Below, one piece after another: positions 25,081 through 34,008 of a stretch of DNA of 50,867 nt. A model generated the notes under the pieces. That model saw nothing but the letters and a program-made list of their open reading frames with translations. It made no database searches and was not told the origin of the DNA. Positions within the stretch are counted from its first letter, which is position 1. Each line of letters starts with the position of its first letter. The DNA lies in the NCBI GenBank assembly GCA_009841075.1, contig VXMP01000069.1, positions 1 to 50,867 on the forward strand, given 5' to 3'. The position numbers and the translations under genes were made by a program. The DNA is from Acidimicrobiia bacterium (lineage in GTDB: Bacteria; Actinomycetota; Acidimicrobiia; Spongiisociales; Spongiisociaceae).

Positions 25081-27135
25081 TTGACCACCCCATCCGTCAA
25101 AGTGGTGTTCACCCCATCCGGCCGGCGGGGACAGTTCAAATCGGGTACCACCGTCCTGGAAGCGGCCCGCGGCCTAGGGGTTGACCTTGACTCGGTATGC
25201 GGCGGTCGGGGAATCTGCGGACGCTGCCAGATCACCCTGGGTAGCTCCGCCACCGAGGGCATCGGATCGGAGGGAGAGCGCCTGTCCCCTCCCGGCGAGA
25301 CAGAAACCGGCTATCGCTCCCGCCGCCGCCCTCTTCGGGATGGCCACCGACTGGGTTGCGCCGCCCGACTCCAAGACAACGCGGTCATCAACGTTCCTCC
25401 CTACAGCCAGGTGCGCCGTCAGGTGGTACGGAAACGGGCCGAGGTGGTGGATATTGCGGTCGATCCGGTGGTTCGCCTCTATTACCTGGAGGTAGAGCCG
25501 GCGGATATGGATCGGCAGGCCTCCGATCTGGTCCGGGTTCTGGAGGCTTTGCAGGAACAGTGGGGCGTGTCCGGTGTGTCGGTCGATCATCAGGTGCTGG
25601 TCGGGCTCCAGTCCGCCCTGAGGGAAGGGAAATGGGCGGTGACCGTAGCCGTTCACGACCAGGCGGCCATTACCGGGGTCTGGCCCGGCTTCCATGACGG
25701 ACCTCTCGGCATTGCCTTCGATGTCGGGTCCACCACCGTGGCCGGACATCTCTGCGATCTTTCCAACGGTAAGGTGCTGGCCTCTTCGGGGAGGATGAAT
25801 CCGCAGATCCGTTTCGGTGAGGACCTGATGAGCCGGGTGTCGTATGTGATGATGAACGAAGGCGGCCAGGCCGAGCTAACCAAGGCGATCCGGTCGACCA
25901 TCGACGAAATGATAGGCGACCTGGTCGAACAGGTGGGCCGTACCCGGGAGGAGGTTCTGGAGCTGGCCCTGGTCGGCAACCCGATCATGCACCATCTGGT
26001 GCTCGGGATCGACCCCACCAATCTGGGGGTGGCACCGTTTGCCCTGGCCACGGACGAGTCGGTGCGTCTGCCCGTCTCGAGGATCGGCATCGAAGCCCAC
26101 CCGGGTGCCCGACTATATGTTCTGCCATGCGTGGCCGGACACGTCGGTGCGGATGCGGCCGGTGCCATCCTGTCCGAGGGGCCTCATCGGGGCCGGGCAA
26201 TCCAGCTGCTGATCGATGTGGGTACCAATGCCGAGATCGTCTTGGGCAGCAATGGACGCTTGTTGGCCGCTTCAAGTCCCACCGGCCCGGCTTTCGAGGG
26301 GGCCGAGATCAGCTCCGGCCAACGGGCTGCTCCGGGAGCCATCGAGCGGGTGCGGATCGATCGGAAGACCCTCGAACCCAGGTTCAAGGTGATCGGGTCG
26401 GACCTCTGGTCGGACCAGGAAGGTTTCGATGCCGCGGTGGAGGAAACCGGGGTGATCGGTATCTGCGGGTCGGGCATAATCGAGGCGGTGGCCGAGTTGG
26501 CCCTGACCGGGGTGGTTTCCAAAGAGGGTCGCATATCGGATAACGGACGCAGTCGGCGGGTCACCACTTCCGGCCGATCGGCCGCCTACCTTCTCTATCA
26601 GGATCCGACCAATCCGCAGAATCGGATCAACGTCACCCAAAACGACATTCGAGCTATCCAGCTGGCCAAGGCGGCGTTATACGCCGGGGTTAGGCTGCTG
26701 ATGGACTGCCTGGAGGTGGAAGAAGTGGACGAAATCCGGTTGGCCGGGGCTTTCGGCAGCCACATCGACCCTACCTACGCCATGGTGCTGGGGATGATCC
26801 CCGACTGCGCGATAGATCGGGTTTCGGCGGCGGGTAATGCGGCCGGTACGGGAGCGATGATGGCTTTGCTGAGCGGGGCGGCCCGCACCGAGATAGAAGC
26901 CTTGGTCAACGACATAGAGAAGATCGAAACCGCGGTGGCACCCGCCTTTCAGCAGCATTTTGTCGAGGCGATGGGCATTCCTCATGGCCGCGCCGACCAC
27001 CCTAACCTGGCCCGTGAGGTGGATCTTTCCGGGATCGTTTCGGCGGGTACGGTCGGTGGAGAACGGCGGCGAAGCCGCCGCCGGACAGTTGTGTCATCGG
27101 GCCGGGTTGACCAGGGAAAGGAGTCGGGGCCATGA
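25081..27135 (+). CDS. Corrinoid-activating protein: 2Fe-2S ferredoxin plus ASKHA ATPase domain (RamA/RACE-like)
   Basis: 684 aa, TTG start. The N-terminal ferredoxin domain has Cys40, Cys46, Cys49 and Cys93 in the plant-type pattern C-x5-C-x2-C...C. A middle domain leads to an ASKHA ATPase region (AFDVGSTTVAGHLCDL; LLIDVGTNAEIVL; ICGSGIIEAVAEL; AGAFGSHIDP), the DUF4445 type. Such proteins use ATP to reduce Co(II) corrinoid back to Co(I) after accidental oxidation. A basic cluster R662-664, R666-668 stands near the C-terminus. The end overlaps the MttB-like gene (ATGA). Confidence 0.92.
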   Translation: MTTPSVKVVFTPSGRRGQFKSGTTVLEAARGLGVDLDSVCGGRGICGRCQITLGSSATEGIGSEGERLSPPGETETGYRSRRRPLRDGHRLGCAARLQDNAVINVPPYSQVRRQVVRKRAEVVDIAVDPVVRLYYLEVEPADMDRQASDLVRVLEALQEQWGVSGVSVDHQVLVGLQSALREGKWAVTVAVHDQAAITGVWPGFHDGPLGIAFDVGSTTVAGHLCDLSNGKVLASSGRMNPQIRFGEDLMSRVSYVMMNEGGQAELTKAIRSTIDEMIGDLVEQVGRTREEVLELALVGNPIMHHLVLGIDPTNLGVAPFALATDESVRLPVSRIGIEAHPGARLYVLPCVAGHVGADAAGAILSEGPHRGRAIQLLIDVGTNAEIVLGSNGRLLAASSPTGPAFEGAEISSGQRAAPGAIERVRIDRKTLEPRFKVIGSDLWSDQEGFDAAVEETGVIGICGSGIIEAVAELALTGVVSKEGRISDNGRSRRVTTSGRSAAYLLYQDPTNPQNRINVTQNDIRAIQLAKAALYAGVRLLMDCLEVEEVDEIRLAGAFGSHIDPTYAMVLGMIPDCAIDRVSAAGNAAGTGAMMALLSGAARTEIEALVNDIEKIETAVAPAFQQHFVEAMGIPHGRADHPNLAREVDLSGIVSAGTVGGERRRSRRRTVVSSGRVDQGKESGP

Positions 27136-28673
27136 GTACTCGAAGGGGAAGAAGAGGAGGTGGCCGAGGTGCCCGTCGCGCCGAACGCCTCGCCCGGGTA
27201 ATCGAACAGCAGCCCTTCCTGACCCGCCGGCTGGATCAGAACCAGGTTCTTTCCGCAGAAGGTATGGAGATCATCGAGCACAACGCCGACACCCTGTTGG
27301 AGCAGGTTGGTATAGAGGTGGTGGATTTCCCGGAGGCCCTGGCCATATTTTCTGATGGTGGTGCCGAGGTGGACGGTACCCGGGTTCGTTTCCCCCGCGG
27401 GATGTGTCGGGAGATAATCTCCCGCCGAGCCCCGTCCTCTTTTGTGCAGCACGCCCGTAACCCGCAGCGCTCGGTGACCATCGGCGATCCCCATACCGTG
27501 TTCGCCCCCGCCTACGGGTCTCCGTTTGTCCGTGACCGTGACGAAGGGCGTCGCTACGCCACCATCGAAGACTTCCGGAACTTCACCAAGCTGACCTATA
27601 TGAGTCCGGCCCTGCACCACGGCGGGGGAACCCTGTGCGAGCCGGTGGATTTGCCGATCGAAACCAGGCACCTCGACATGATCTACAGCCACGTGGTTCT
27701 GCACGACAAGCCCTTCATGTCGTCGGTTACCCGTCCGGAACGAGCCCAGGATTCGGTGGACCTGGCCAAGGTGGTCTTCGGCGAGCAGTTTGTGGCGGAT
27801 AACACGGTGCTGATCGGGCTGTGTAACGCCAACTCGCCCATGCAGTGGGACCGGGCCATGCTGGGTTCGGCCCAGGTGCTGGCCGAAAACAACCAATGCG
27901 TCCTTATCACCCCGTTCATCATCGTCGGGGCCATGTCGCCGGTGACCGTGGCGGCAACCGCCACCCAGACCCTGGCGGAGGCGATGGCCGCTATGTCGTT
28001 CACCCAGCTGGTGCGCCCCGGTGCTCCGGTGATTATGGGTTCGTTCGCCACCACCATGTCGATGCAGACCGGCGCACCCACTTTCGGAACCCCGGAAGCG
28101 GCTCTGGCGCTTTTGGCCATCCGCCGTCTGGCCGCCCGGCTGGGCGTTCCCTTCCGTTCCGGCGGCAACCTGACCGCCTCCAAGATTCCGGATGCCCAGG
28201 CGGCCTACGAGAGTTTCATGACCTTTCTTCCCGCCTTGAGCGCCGGGGTCAACTTCGTGCTCCACTCGGCCGGATGGCTGGAAGGCGGCCTGACCATGAG
28301 CTACGAAAAGTTTGTCCTGGACGCCGACCAGATCTCGATGATGGCCCGCCTGGTGGGTGGGGTGGACCTGAGCGAAAACGGGCTGGCCCTGGACGCCCTG
28401 CTCTCCAACGAGCCCGGACAGCACTTCCTGGGTGCCGAACATACCCTGACCAATTTCGAGTCAGCCTTTTGGGTGTCCGATTTGGGAGACAACAGCAGTT
28501 TTGAGCAGTGGGAATTGGACGGTGCCCTCACCTCCGTCGACCGGGCCCACGCCGAGTGGAACCGGCTGTTATCCGATTATGAGGCACCGCCGATCGACGA
28601 TGCGGTCCGAGCAGAACTTGAGGATTGGATCATGGCCCGCAAAGCCACCCTACTTCCCGACTCGCCGGCCTAA
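27132..28673 (+). CDS. MttB-family methylamine:corrinoid methyltransferase, non-pyrrolysine
   Basis: 513 aa. The protein is read through without an internal amber codon, so it belongs to the non-pyrrolysine group (MtgB-like) known to demethylate quaternary amines such as glycine betaine, proline betaine or carnitine rather than trimethylamine. Family blocks include GVPFRSGGNLTASKIPDAQAA split across the barrel, PAYGSPFVRD, TVLIGLCNANSPMQWD and GSFATTMSMQTGAPTFGTPE. Residues 4-16 are an Arg/Gly-rich leader (RRGRRGGGRGARR). Methyl acceptor is presumably the corrinoid protein at 22428. The DMGDH-like gene nearby favours glycine betaine as substrate; this is inference. Confidence 0.9.
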   Translation: MSTRRGRRGGGRGARRAERLARVIEQQPFLTRRLDQNQVLSAEGMEIIEHNADTLLEQVGIEVVDFPEALAIFSDGGAEVDGTRVRFPRGMCREIISRRAPSSFVQHARNPQRSVTIGDPHTVFAPAYGSPFVRDRDEGRRYATIEDFRNFTKLTYMSPALHHGGGTLCEPVDLPIETRHLDMIYSHVVLHDKPFMSSVTRPERAQDSVDLAKVVFGEQFVADNTVLIGLCNANSPMQWDRAMLGSAQVLAENNQCVLITPFIIVGAMSPVTVAATATQTLAEAMAAMSFTQLVRPGAPVIMGSFATTMSMQTGAPTFGTPEAALALLAIRRLAARLGVPFRSGGNLTASKIPDAQAAYESFMTFLPALSAGVNFVLHSAGWLEGGLTMSYEKFVLDADQISMMARLVGGVDLSENGLALDALLSNEPGQHFLGAEHTLTNFESAFWVSDLGDNSSFEQWELDGALTSVDRAHAEWNRLLSDYEAPPIDDAVRAELEDWIMARKATLLPDSPA

Positions 28674-28684
28674 AGGGAGTCGGG

Positions 28685-29527
28685 GTGGTAGATCTCAGCC
28701 CGGAGGCCCGCCGACGGATCCGCCGCATCCTGGAGGAACCCAAGTTCGAGCTGCTTCCTCTCGGCAATGTGCTGGAACAGTGCCGCTATCTTCCGTCGGG
28801 GGCGCAGGTGTCGATAACCGCCTCTCCCACCAGGACGTTGGAACACACCCTCGACGTGGCCGCCGATCTGGCTATGTGGGGTTTTGAGGTGGTCCCTCAC
28901 CTGTCCGCCCGCATGACCAAAGATCTGACCCATTTGGCGGCCCTGCTGAAGCGGATCGAGGATCTCAACATCTCCCGGGTGTTCGTAGTGGGAGGCGACG
29001 CTCCTCAGCAGGGAGATTTCCCGGACGGTTTCTCACTTATTTCGGGGCTGGAAAAAATCGGCCATGACCTGGAGGAGATCGGCATCCCCTGCTACCCGGA
29101 CGGGCACAGCGTCATCCCCGACGACCGACTCTGGCAGGCTCTTTACGACAAGCAGCCCCACGCCCGATACATGACCACCCAGATGTGTTTCGACGGCGAG
29201 CTGATCGCCGACTTTCTGGTCCACTCTCGTGCCAAGGGGGTCGACCTGCCGGTTCGGTTCGGCATCCCCGGCGTGGCGGATCGACTCAAGCTGGCCCGGA
29301 TTTCCACCCGAATCGGGGTGGGGCAGTCGGTCCGTTTCCTCACCAAACATCGAGGCCTGGTCAGCCGGTTTGTCAGGCCGGGTGGCTTCGCACCCGATGA
29401 GCTGCTGGAGGACCTGATTCCCAGGTTGGACGGGCCCGAAAGCGACGTTAAGGGGGTGCACATCTACACCTTCAACCAGTGCGACACCACCGAGCGTTGG
29501 AGACAAGAGTACCTGGCCGTTCTCTGA
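28685..29527 (+). CDS. metF: Methylenetetrahydrofolate reductase family protein
   Basis: 280 aa TIM barrel flavoprotein. The start is set at GTG 28685 because AAAGGGAG (28673-28679) precedes it; the frame is open further up into the MttB-like gene. Typical parts are the first strand (FELLPL), HLSARMTKDLTHL, VFVVGGDAPQ, and the late VHIYTFNQCDTT. In this operon it would oxidise methyl-THF produced by the pterin methyltransferase to methylene-THF, opposite to its usual anabolic direction; direction is inference. Symbol is given at family level. Confidence 0.85.
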   Translation: MVDLSPEARRRIRRILEEPKFELLPLGNVLEQCRYLPSGAQVSITASPTRTLEHTLDVAADLAMWGFEVVPHLSARMTKDLTHLAALLKRIEDLNISRVFVVGGDAPQQGDFPDGFSLISGLEKIGHDLEEIGIPCYPDGHSVIPDDRLWQALYDKQPHARYMTTQMCFDGELIADFLVHSRAKGVDLPVRFGIPGVADRLKLARISTRIGVGQSVRFLTKHRGLVSRFVRPGGFAPDELLEDLIPRLDGPESDVKGVHIYTFNQCDTTERWRQEYLAVL

Positions 29528-29553
29528 ACCGGCCCCGTCCTTCCTTGGAGGGA

Positions 29554-31284
29554 GTGACCGCCCGCTTCGACGACTACCGAGGGGGCGTCCCGCCGCTCCG
29601 GCTGGATGACCCCTACCGGATCTGGCAGGCCCAGCAGATCGAAGAGGTGCGAACCGTGGTCGACCAGGCCGAGGCCGAGTCACGGGCAGGCGCATGGGTG
29701 GCCGGTTACATCGCCTACGAGGCGGCACCAGCCTTCGATCAACGGTTGGTGGTAAGGGAGGCGAAATCCGAGCTACCTTTGGTCTGGTTCGCCGCCTTTC
29801 GTTCCGCCGCCGCCCACCCCGCCGGTGGAGGAGAGTACTACCGGCTCGACTCGTTAAGACCCGAGATAGGTCAGGAGGAATACAGCCGCCGGATCGAAAC
29901 CATCCGCGACCTGATCCGGGTGGGCGATACCTACCAGACCAACTTCACCTTCCGGTTGCGGGGACGGTACGAGGGAGACCTGCGATCCCTATATGCCGAC
30001 CTGGGTGCTGCCCAGCGGGGTGGATATCACGCTCTTTTGACCGGAGGACGGCACACGGTGGTCTCGGCGTCGCCGGAGCTGTTCTTCAGCTGGGATGGCC
30101 GTCGCATCGAGAGCCGACCTATGAAGGGGACGGTCCCGAGAGGCCGTTGGGAACAGGAGGATTCCCGCTATCGGCAGCGTCTGCTGACTTCCGCTAAAGA
30201 CCGGGCCGAGAACGTGATGATCGTTGACCTCCTTCGCAACGACCTGGGTCGGGTGGCCCGGTTCGGAAGCGTGGGGGTGGAGCGCCTTTTTGAGGTGGAA
30301 CGTTACGAAACGGTGTGGCAGATGACCTCCACCGTCGCCGCCCAAACCCGACCGGAGGTGGGTTTGTTCGACATCTTGGCCGCCATGTTCCCTTGTGGCT
30401 CGGTGACCGGTGCCCCGAAGGTTCGAACTATGGAGATAATCCGGGACCTGGAAGTATCTCCCCGGGGTGTCTACTGCGGGGCCATCGGGTTGCTGGCACC
30501 TCCCGGTTCGGGAAGGCCCAGGGCCGAGTTCTCGGTGGCGATTCGCACCTTGGTGGCCGACCAGGTCGGCGGTGAGGTGGAATACGGGGTGGGCGGAGGG
30601 GTGGTTTACGAGTCAACCCCGAACCGGGAGTATCAGGAGGCGATGGTCAAGGCCCGGTTCCTATCCCGAAGGCACCGACCGTTGGCACTGCTCGAAACCA
30701 TGAAATGGGAACCGGACCAAGGGATCTGGCTCCGAGAGAGGCATCTGAACCGACTTAGGTCGTCGGCCCGGTTTCTGGGCATACCGGTTCGAGAGGTTGA
30801 AATAGCCGCAATCCTGGACGGGTTGGAAGGGGCTATCCCGCTTCGGGTACGTCTGTTGGTGGGGAAGGACGGAAACCCCTCGTTGGAGACCACTCCGCTC
30901 GGTTCCAACCGGGCCGAGCCGGTTCGATTGGCGATCGACAATTGTCCGCTGGACAGATCCGACTACCTGCGGTACCACAAGACCACCCGCCGCGAGCCGT
31001 ATGAAGAAGCCGCCGCCCGGCATCCCGGGGCGGACGATGTGGTGCTGGTGAACGACCGCGGGGAGGCAGTAGAGACCACCATCGCCAACCTGGCCGTGCG
31101 CTGCTCCGATCGGTGGGTGACCCCGCCGATCGGCTCCGGATGCCTGCCTGGTACCTACCGTGAGGAGCTGCTCGACACCGGGCTTCTGGTGGAAGGGGAA
31201 CTTTTGGTGGCCGACCTGGTGGAGGCGGAAGAGGTGGCGGTATTCAACTCCGTTCAGGGGTGGCGTCCCGCCCGGCTGCTATAA
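29554..31284 (+). CDS. PabB-PabC fusion: aminodeoxychorismate synthase component I / lyase
   Basis: About 576 aa from GTG 29554; the start is uncertain (GTG 29479 or TTG 29545 possible; the GGAGGG before 29554 is very close). The N-terminal chorismate-binding domain has GDTYQTNFTFRL, SRPMKGTVPRG, MIVDLLRNDLGR, GSVTGAPKVRTMEIIRDLE and the GGGVVYESTP loop. The C-terminal fold-type IV PLP lyase has LLETMKW, the PLP lysine in RYHKTTRR, and ETTIANLAV. The product would make 4-aminobenzoate for folate. Its position at the end of the one-carbon operon fits a higher demand for THF. It converges on the 227-aa gene with a 6-nt overlap. Confidence 0.9.
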   Translation: MTARFDDYRGGVPPLRLDDPYRIWQAQQIEEVRTVVDQAEAESRAGAWVAGYIAYEAAPAFDQRLVVREAKSELPLVWFAAFRSAAAHPAGGGEYYRLDSLRPEIGQEEYSRRIETIRDLIRVGDTYQTNFTFRLRGRYEGDLRSLYADLGAAQRGGYHALLTGGRHTVVSASPELFFSWDGRRIESRPMKGTVPRGRWEQEDSRYRQRLLTSAKDRAENVMIVDLLRNDLGRVARFGSVGVERLFEVERYETVWQMTSTVAAQTRPEVGLFDILAAMFPCGSVTGAPKVRTMEIIRDLEVSPRGVYCGAIGLLAPPGSGRPRAEFSVAIRTLVADQVGGEVEYGVGGGVVYESTPNREYQEAMVKARFLSRRHRPLALLETMKWEPDQGIWLRERHLNRLRSSARFLGIPVREVEIAAILDGLEGAIPLRVRLLVGKDGNPSLETTPLGSNRAEPVRLAIDNCPLDRSDYLRYHKTTRREPYEEAAARHPGADDVVLVNDRGEAVETTIANLAVRCSDRWVTPPIGSGCLPGTYREELLDTGLLVEGELLVADLVEAEEVAVFNSVQGWRPARLL

Positions 31285-31962
31285 CGGCAGCGCCAACCCG
31301 ACTATCAAAACCGCCCAGGCCATCAGAGCCGAGCCGAGACATCCCATCCCCCTTCCCGGGTTTTTGGACCCGCCGCCCGGTCGGGAGGAAGAGACTGGTA
31401 CCGAGTCGGGATTTTCGCCCAGATGCTCCCGGATCACCTCTGCGGTTCGGCCTTCGAGCTCTATTTGTTCGGTAACCGCTTGATCGGTCTGCTTTACCAA
31501 CGCATGCAACTCGACCCGTTGAGCATCGGAAATCCAGCGGAGCTCCACCTTCTTTATCTCGTTGAAGGCGGCTTTGGGGTCGAACAGGGCCAGAAACTCC
31601 GTGGCATTTTTCATGTGTCGGTCGGCTGCGGCCTGGTAGCGTTTTTGTCGCAGTAGGGCACCGTCCAGATGGAGCCTGGCACCCCGATTGATCTCGGGCG
31701 GAATCAAGTTCAGCAAGGGCTCCGTTTCCGGATCCTCCGCCAGGTCCAGCAGACCCTCGTAATGGTCCGCCCGGGCCATCGCCTGGATGCGGCCCGCCAG
31801 CTGCTCGGCTCGGGCGACCGCCTCCATCCGGCCCGCCTCCACCAGATCTCTCAGTCGGGTACGTTCCTCGCCCTCCGCCTGATCGGCCCGGGCCTGGGCG
31901 GTAGCAAAATCCAGCCGGATGATCGCCTCTTCCACGGCGCGTCGGCGGCGGGCGGATGGCAT
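31279..31962 (-). CDS. Coiled-coil protein with C-terminal membrane anchor, unknown function
   Basis: 227 aa. Residues 1-190 are helix-rich and charged (AEGEERTRLRDLVEAGRMEAV, KAAFNEIKKVELRW), followed by a Pro/Gly/Ser linker and a hydrophobic tail (LGSALMAWAVLIVGLALPL) that would place the body in the cytosol if it is tail-anchored. It starts 34 nt after the last permease gene, so it may belong to the transporter operon, but a transporter role is only positional. No family recognised. Confidence 0.65.
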   Translation of the reverse strand: MPSARRRRAVEEAIIRLDFATAQARADQAEGEERTRLRDLVEAGRMEAVARAEQLAGRIQAMARADHYEGLLDLAEDPETEPLLNLIPPEINRGARLHLDGALLRQKRYQAAADRHMKNATEFLALFDPKAAFNEIKKVELRWISDAQRVELHALVKQTDQAVTEQIELEGRTAEVIREHLGENPDSVPVSSSRPGGGSKNPGRGMGCLGSALMAWAVLIVGLALPL

Positions 31963-31996
31963 GTCTATGAACCTTAGGAGGCGGGTAGATCGTACA

Positions 31997-32914
31997 TCAG
32001 GCCGATGTGGTCAGATCCAGTAGCCGGGCGAAGCGCTTGCGGGCGGCGATCAAAGCTATCAGGGTCACCACAAAGGGCAGGGCGTCGGTGACCTGCACCG
32101 GAAGTCCGTTGCCCTGGAAACGGAATCCGAGCGCCTCGGCCAGGGCAAAGAGTGCGGCCGCCGCCAAAACACCCGCCGGATGGGCGCGCCCCAGCATCAC
32201 CGCCACCACCGCCACCCACCCTCGTCCGCTGGACATGTTCTCGGCGAACTGCACCACATTGCCGAGTGAGAGCTGGGCACCTGCCATGCCGGCCAGAGCT
32301 CCCGAAGTCAACACCGCCCCGTACTTATAGACGGTGGGGCTCACCCCCAAGGTCTCGGCGGCCAAAGGTCGCTCACCCACCCCCCGCAAACGCAACCCGA
32401 TCGGGGTGCGGAACAAGAAAACCCAGAGAGCCGGTACCAAGAGGAGGGCCACATAGGTGAGGATGGTGTTGTCGAACAGCACCGGACCCACCCAAGGAAT
32501 CTGCGAAAGTCCCGGAATGGCGATCCGGTCCAGACCATCGATCCGGGCATGCTGGAAGACGCCTCGCACATCAAACAGCTGCGGCAGCAGGAACCCGGTG
32601 AGGCCCATGGCCAAAAGATTCAAGGCTATTCCCAGCACGATGGAGTCACCTTTGCGGGTGACGGTGCCGTAGGCCAACGCCAAAGAAATCAGCATCCCGG
32701 CGGCTACGCCGAACATCACCCCCACCCCGGAGTTCAAGGCCAGATAGGAACCGGCCACCGCAGCGAAGGCCCCGGCCAGCATGATTCCCTCCAGGGCGAT
32801 CTGGAAGACGCCCGCCCTTTCACAGATCATCCCGCCCAGCGCCGCCAGCAGAATGGGGATCATCGCCCGGGTGGCCGAGTCGAACAGGGCGGTATCAAAA
32901 ATCTGTTCGAACAT
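31997..32914 (-). CDS. ABC transporter permease, BMP/nucleoside type (YufQ-like)
   Basis: 305 aa integral membrane protein of the BPD_transp_2 family (MIPILLAALGGMICERAGVFQIALEGIML is the family start, shown here as two blocks). About eight to ten hydrophobic segments. Pairs with the permease at 32914-34008 to form the channel of a BMP-family importer; characterised relatives import nucleosides. The start codon overlaps the stop of the preceding permease. Confidence 0.93.
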   Translation of the reverse strand: MFEQIFDTALFDSATRAMIPILLAALGGMICERAGVFQIALEGIMLAGAFAAVAGSYLALNSGVGVMFGVAAGMLISLALAYGTVTRKGDSIVLGIALNLLAMGLTGFLLPQLFDVRGVFQHARIDGLDRIAIPGLSQIPWVGPVLFDNTILTYVALLLVPALWVFLFRTPIGLRLRGVGERPLAAETLGVSPTVYKYGAVLTSGALAGMAGAQLSLGNVVQFAENMSSGRGWVAVVAVMLGRAHPAGVLAAAALFALAEALGFRFQGNGLPVQVTDALPFVVTLIALIAARKRFARLLDLTTSA

Positions 32915-34008
32915 CAGACCTCACCCACCCCGGCCGTTTCGGCATCGACCGGCTGCGAGGGCCTTCGGTCCCGGCGGCGGATTACCAGCCGACAGGCCAC
33001 CGCCACTATCACCACCGCTTGCAACACCTGCGACAGCCGCCAGGAAACTCCGGCGTTGCGTTGCATGGCCAACCCGCCGATCTGCAGGCCGGAGAAGAAC
33101 AATCCGGTCACGAAGATGGGGATGGGCCGGTTCACCGCCAGCAGTGAGACCAGCAGTCCGGTCCAGGCAAACCCGCTCAGCACCAGCTCGCCGTCGATGA
33201 AACGAAGGGCTTCGCCGATTATGAGATGGGTGCCGATCAGGCCACCGATGGCACCCGCCACCATCATCACCTGAACCGTTCGTTGCTCCACGTCTATACC
33301 CCCGTAGCGGGCGGAGCGCATGTTGAAGCCGGCCATCTGGGTTTCGTAACCCATCACGGTGCGGCTGTAGACCAGCCATAACCCGACCACCATCAGAATT
33401 ACCAATATCAACGACAGGCTGACCCCTCCGAACAGGGGCATCTTGGGCATGCGGGTGGTCTCGGGAACCTGGCGGGTGGTAGCCAAGGTCACCGACACAT
33501 CCGCCAGCGGAAAACGCACCAGAAATCCGGTGATGGCCCTGGCCACATAGTTGAGCAGGAGGCTGGTGATGAGTATGGGCAGCTGCAACCGGGTTTGACC
33601 GTAGGCGGGGAGCAAGGCCCACAGGGCACCCACCACGGCTCCGGTGAACATCGCCAACGGCACTATCAGAAAACCCGGGCCGGGAACGTAGATGGCAACG
33701 ATCGTTCCGGCCAGACCGCCGATCACCATCTGCCCTTCACCCCCCAGATTGATGATGCCCGACCGGAAGGCCACGGAAACCGCCAGGGCCATACCCACTA
33801 TCGGGATGGCCCGGCCCAGGGTATTGCGCAAACCCGAGCCGGTCACCGCCCCGGTGAACATTTCCTCACCGGCGGCCAAGGGGTTACCCCCGGTTACGGC
33901 CACAATGGACGCAGCCAGGGCAAAGGCGAACAGCAACGAAAAGGTCACCGGACTCACCAAAGCCCGTCGGCTGAGATCCTGCAGCTCTTCCAGAACTTTT
34001 CTAGGCAA
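32914..34008 (-). CDS. ABC transporter permease, BMP/nucleoside type (YufP-like)
   Basis: 364 aa, BPD_transp_2 family, longer than its partner because of an N-terminal extension (RKVLEELQDLSRRALVSPVTF). The block GSGLRNTLGRAIPIVGMALAV and INLGGEGQMVIGGL are typical of the YufP/NupP subunit. Overlaps the ATPase gene by 8 nt and the second permease by 1-3 nt, so the subunits are translationally coupled. Confidence 0.93.
   Translation of the reverse strand: MPRKVLEELQDLSRRALVSPVTFSLLFAFALAASIVAVTGGNPLAAGEEMFTGAVTGSGLRNTLGRAIPIVGMALAVSVAFRSGIINLGGEGQMVIGGLAGTIVAIYVPGPGFLIVPLAMFTGAVVGALWALLPAYGQTRLQLPILITSLLLNYVARAITGFLVRFPLADVSVTLATTRQVPETTRMPKMPLFGGVSLSLILVILMVVGLWLVYSRTVMGYETQMAGFNMRSARYGGIDVEQRTVQVMMVAGAIGGLIGTHLIIGEALRFIDGELVLSGFAWTGLLVSLLAVNRPIPIFVTGLFFSGLQIGGLAMQRNAGVSWRLSQVLQAVVIVAVACRLVIRRRDRRPSQPVDAETAGVGEV

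Noticed and set aside
26982-28442. Minus-strand open frame (486 aa) opposite the MttB-like gene
   Set aside because: His/Gly/Gln-rich without domain pattern; the plus-strand frame is a clear family member.
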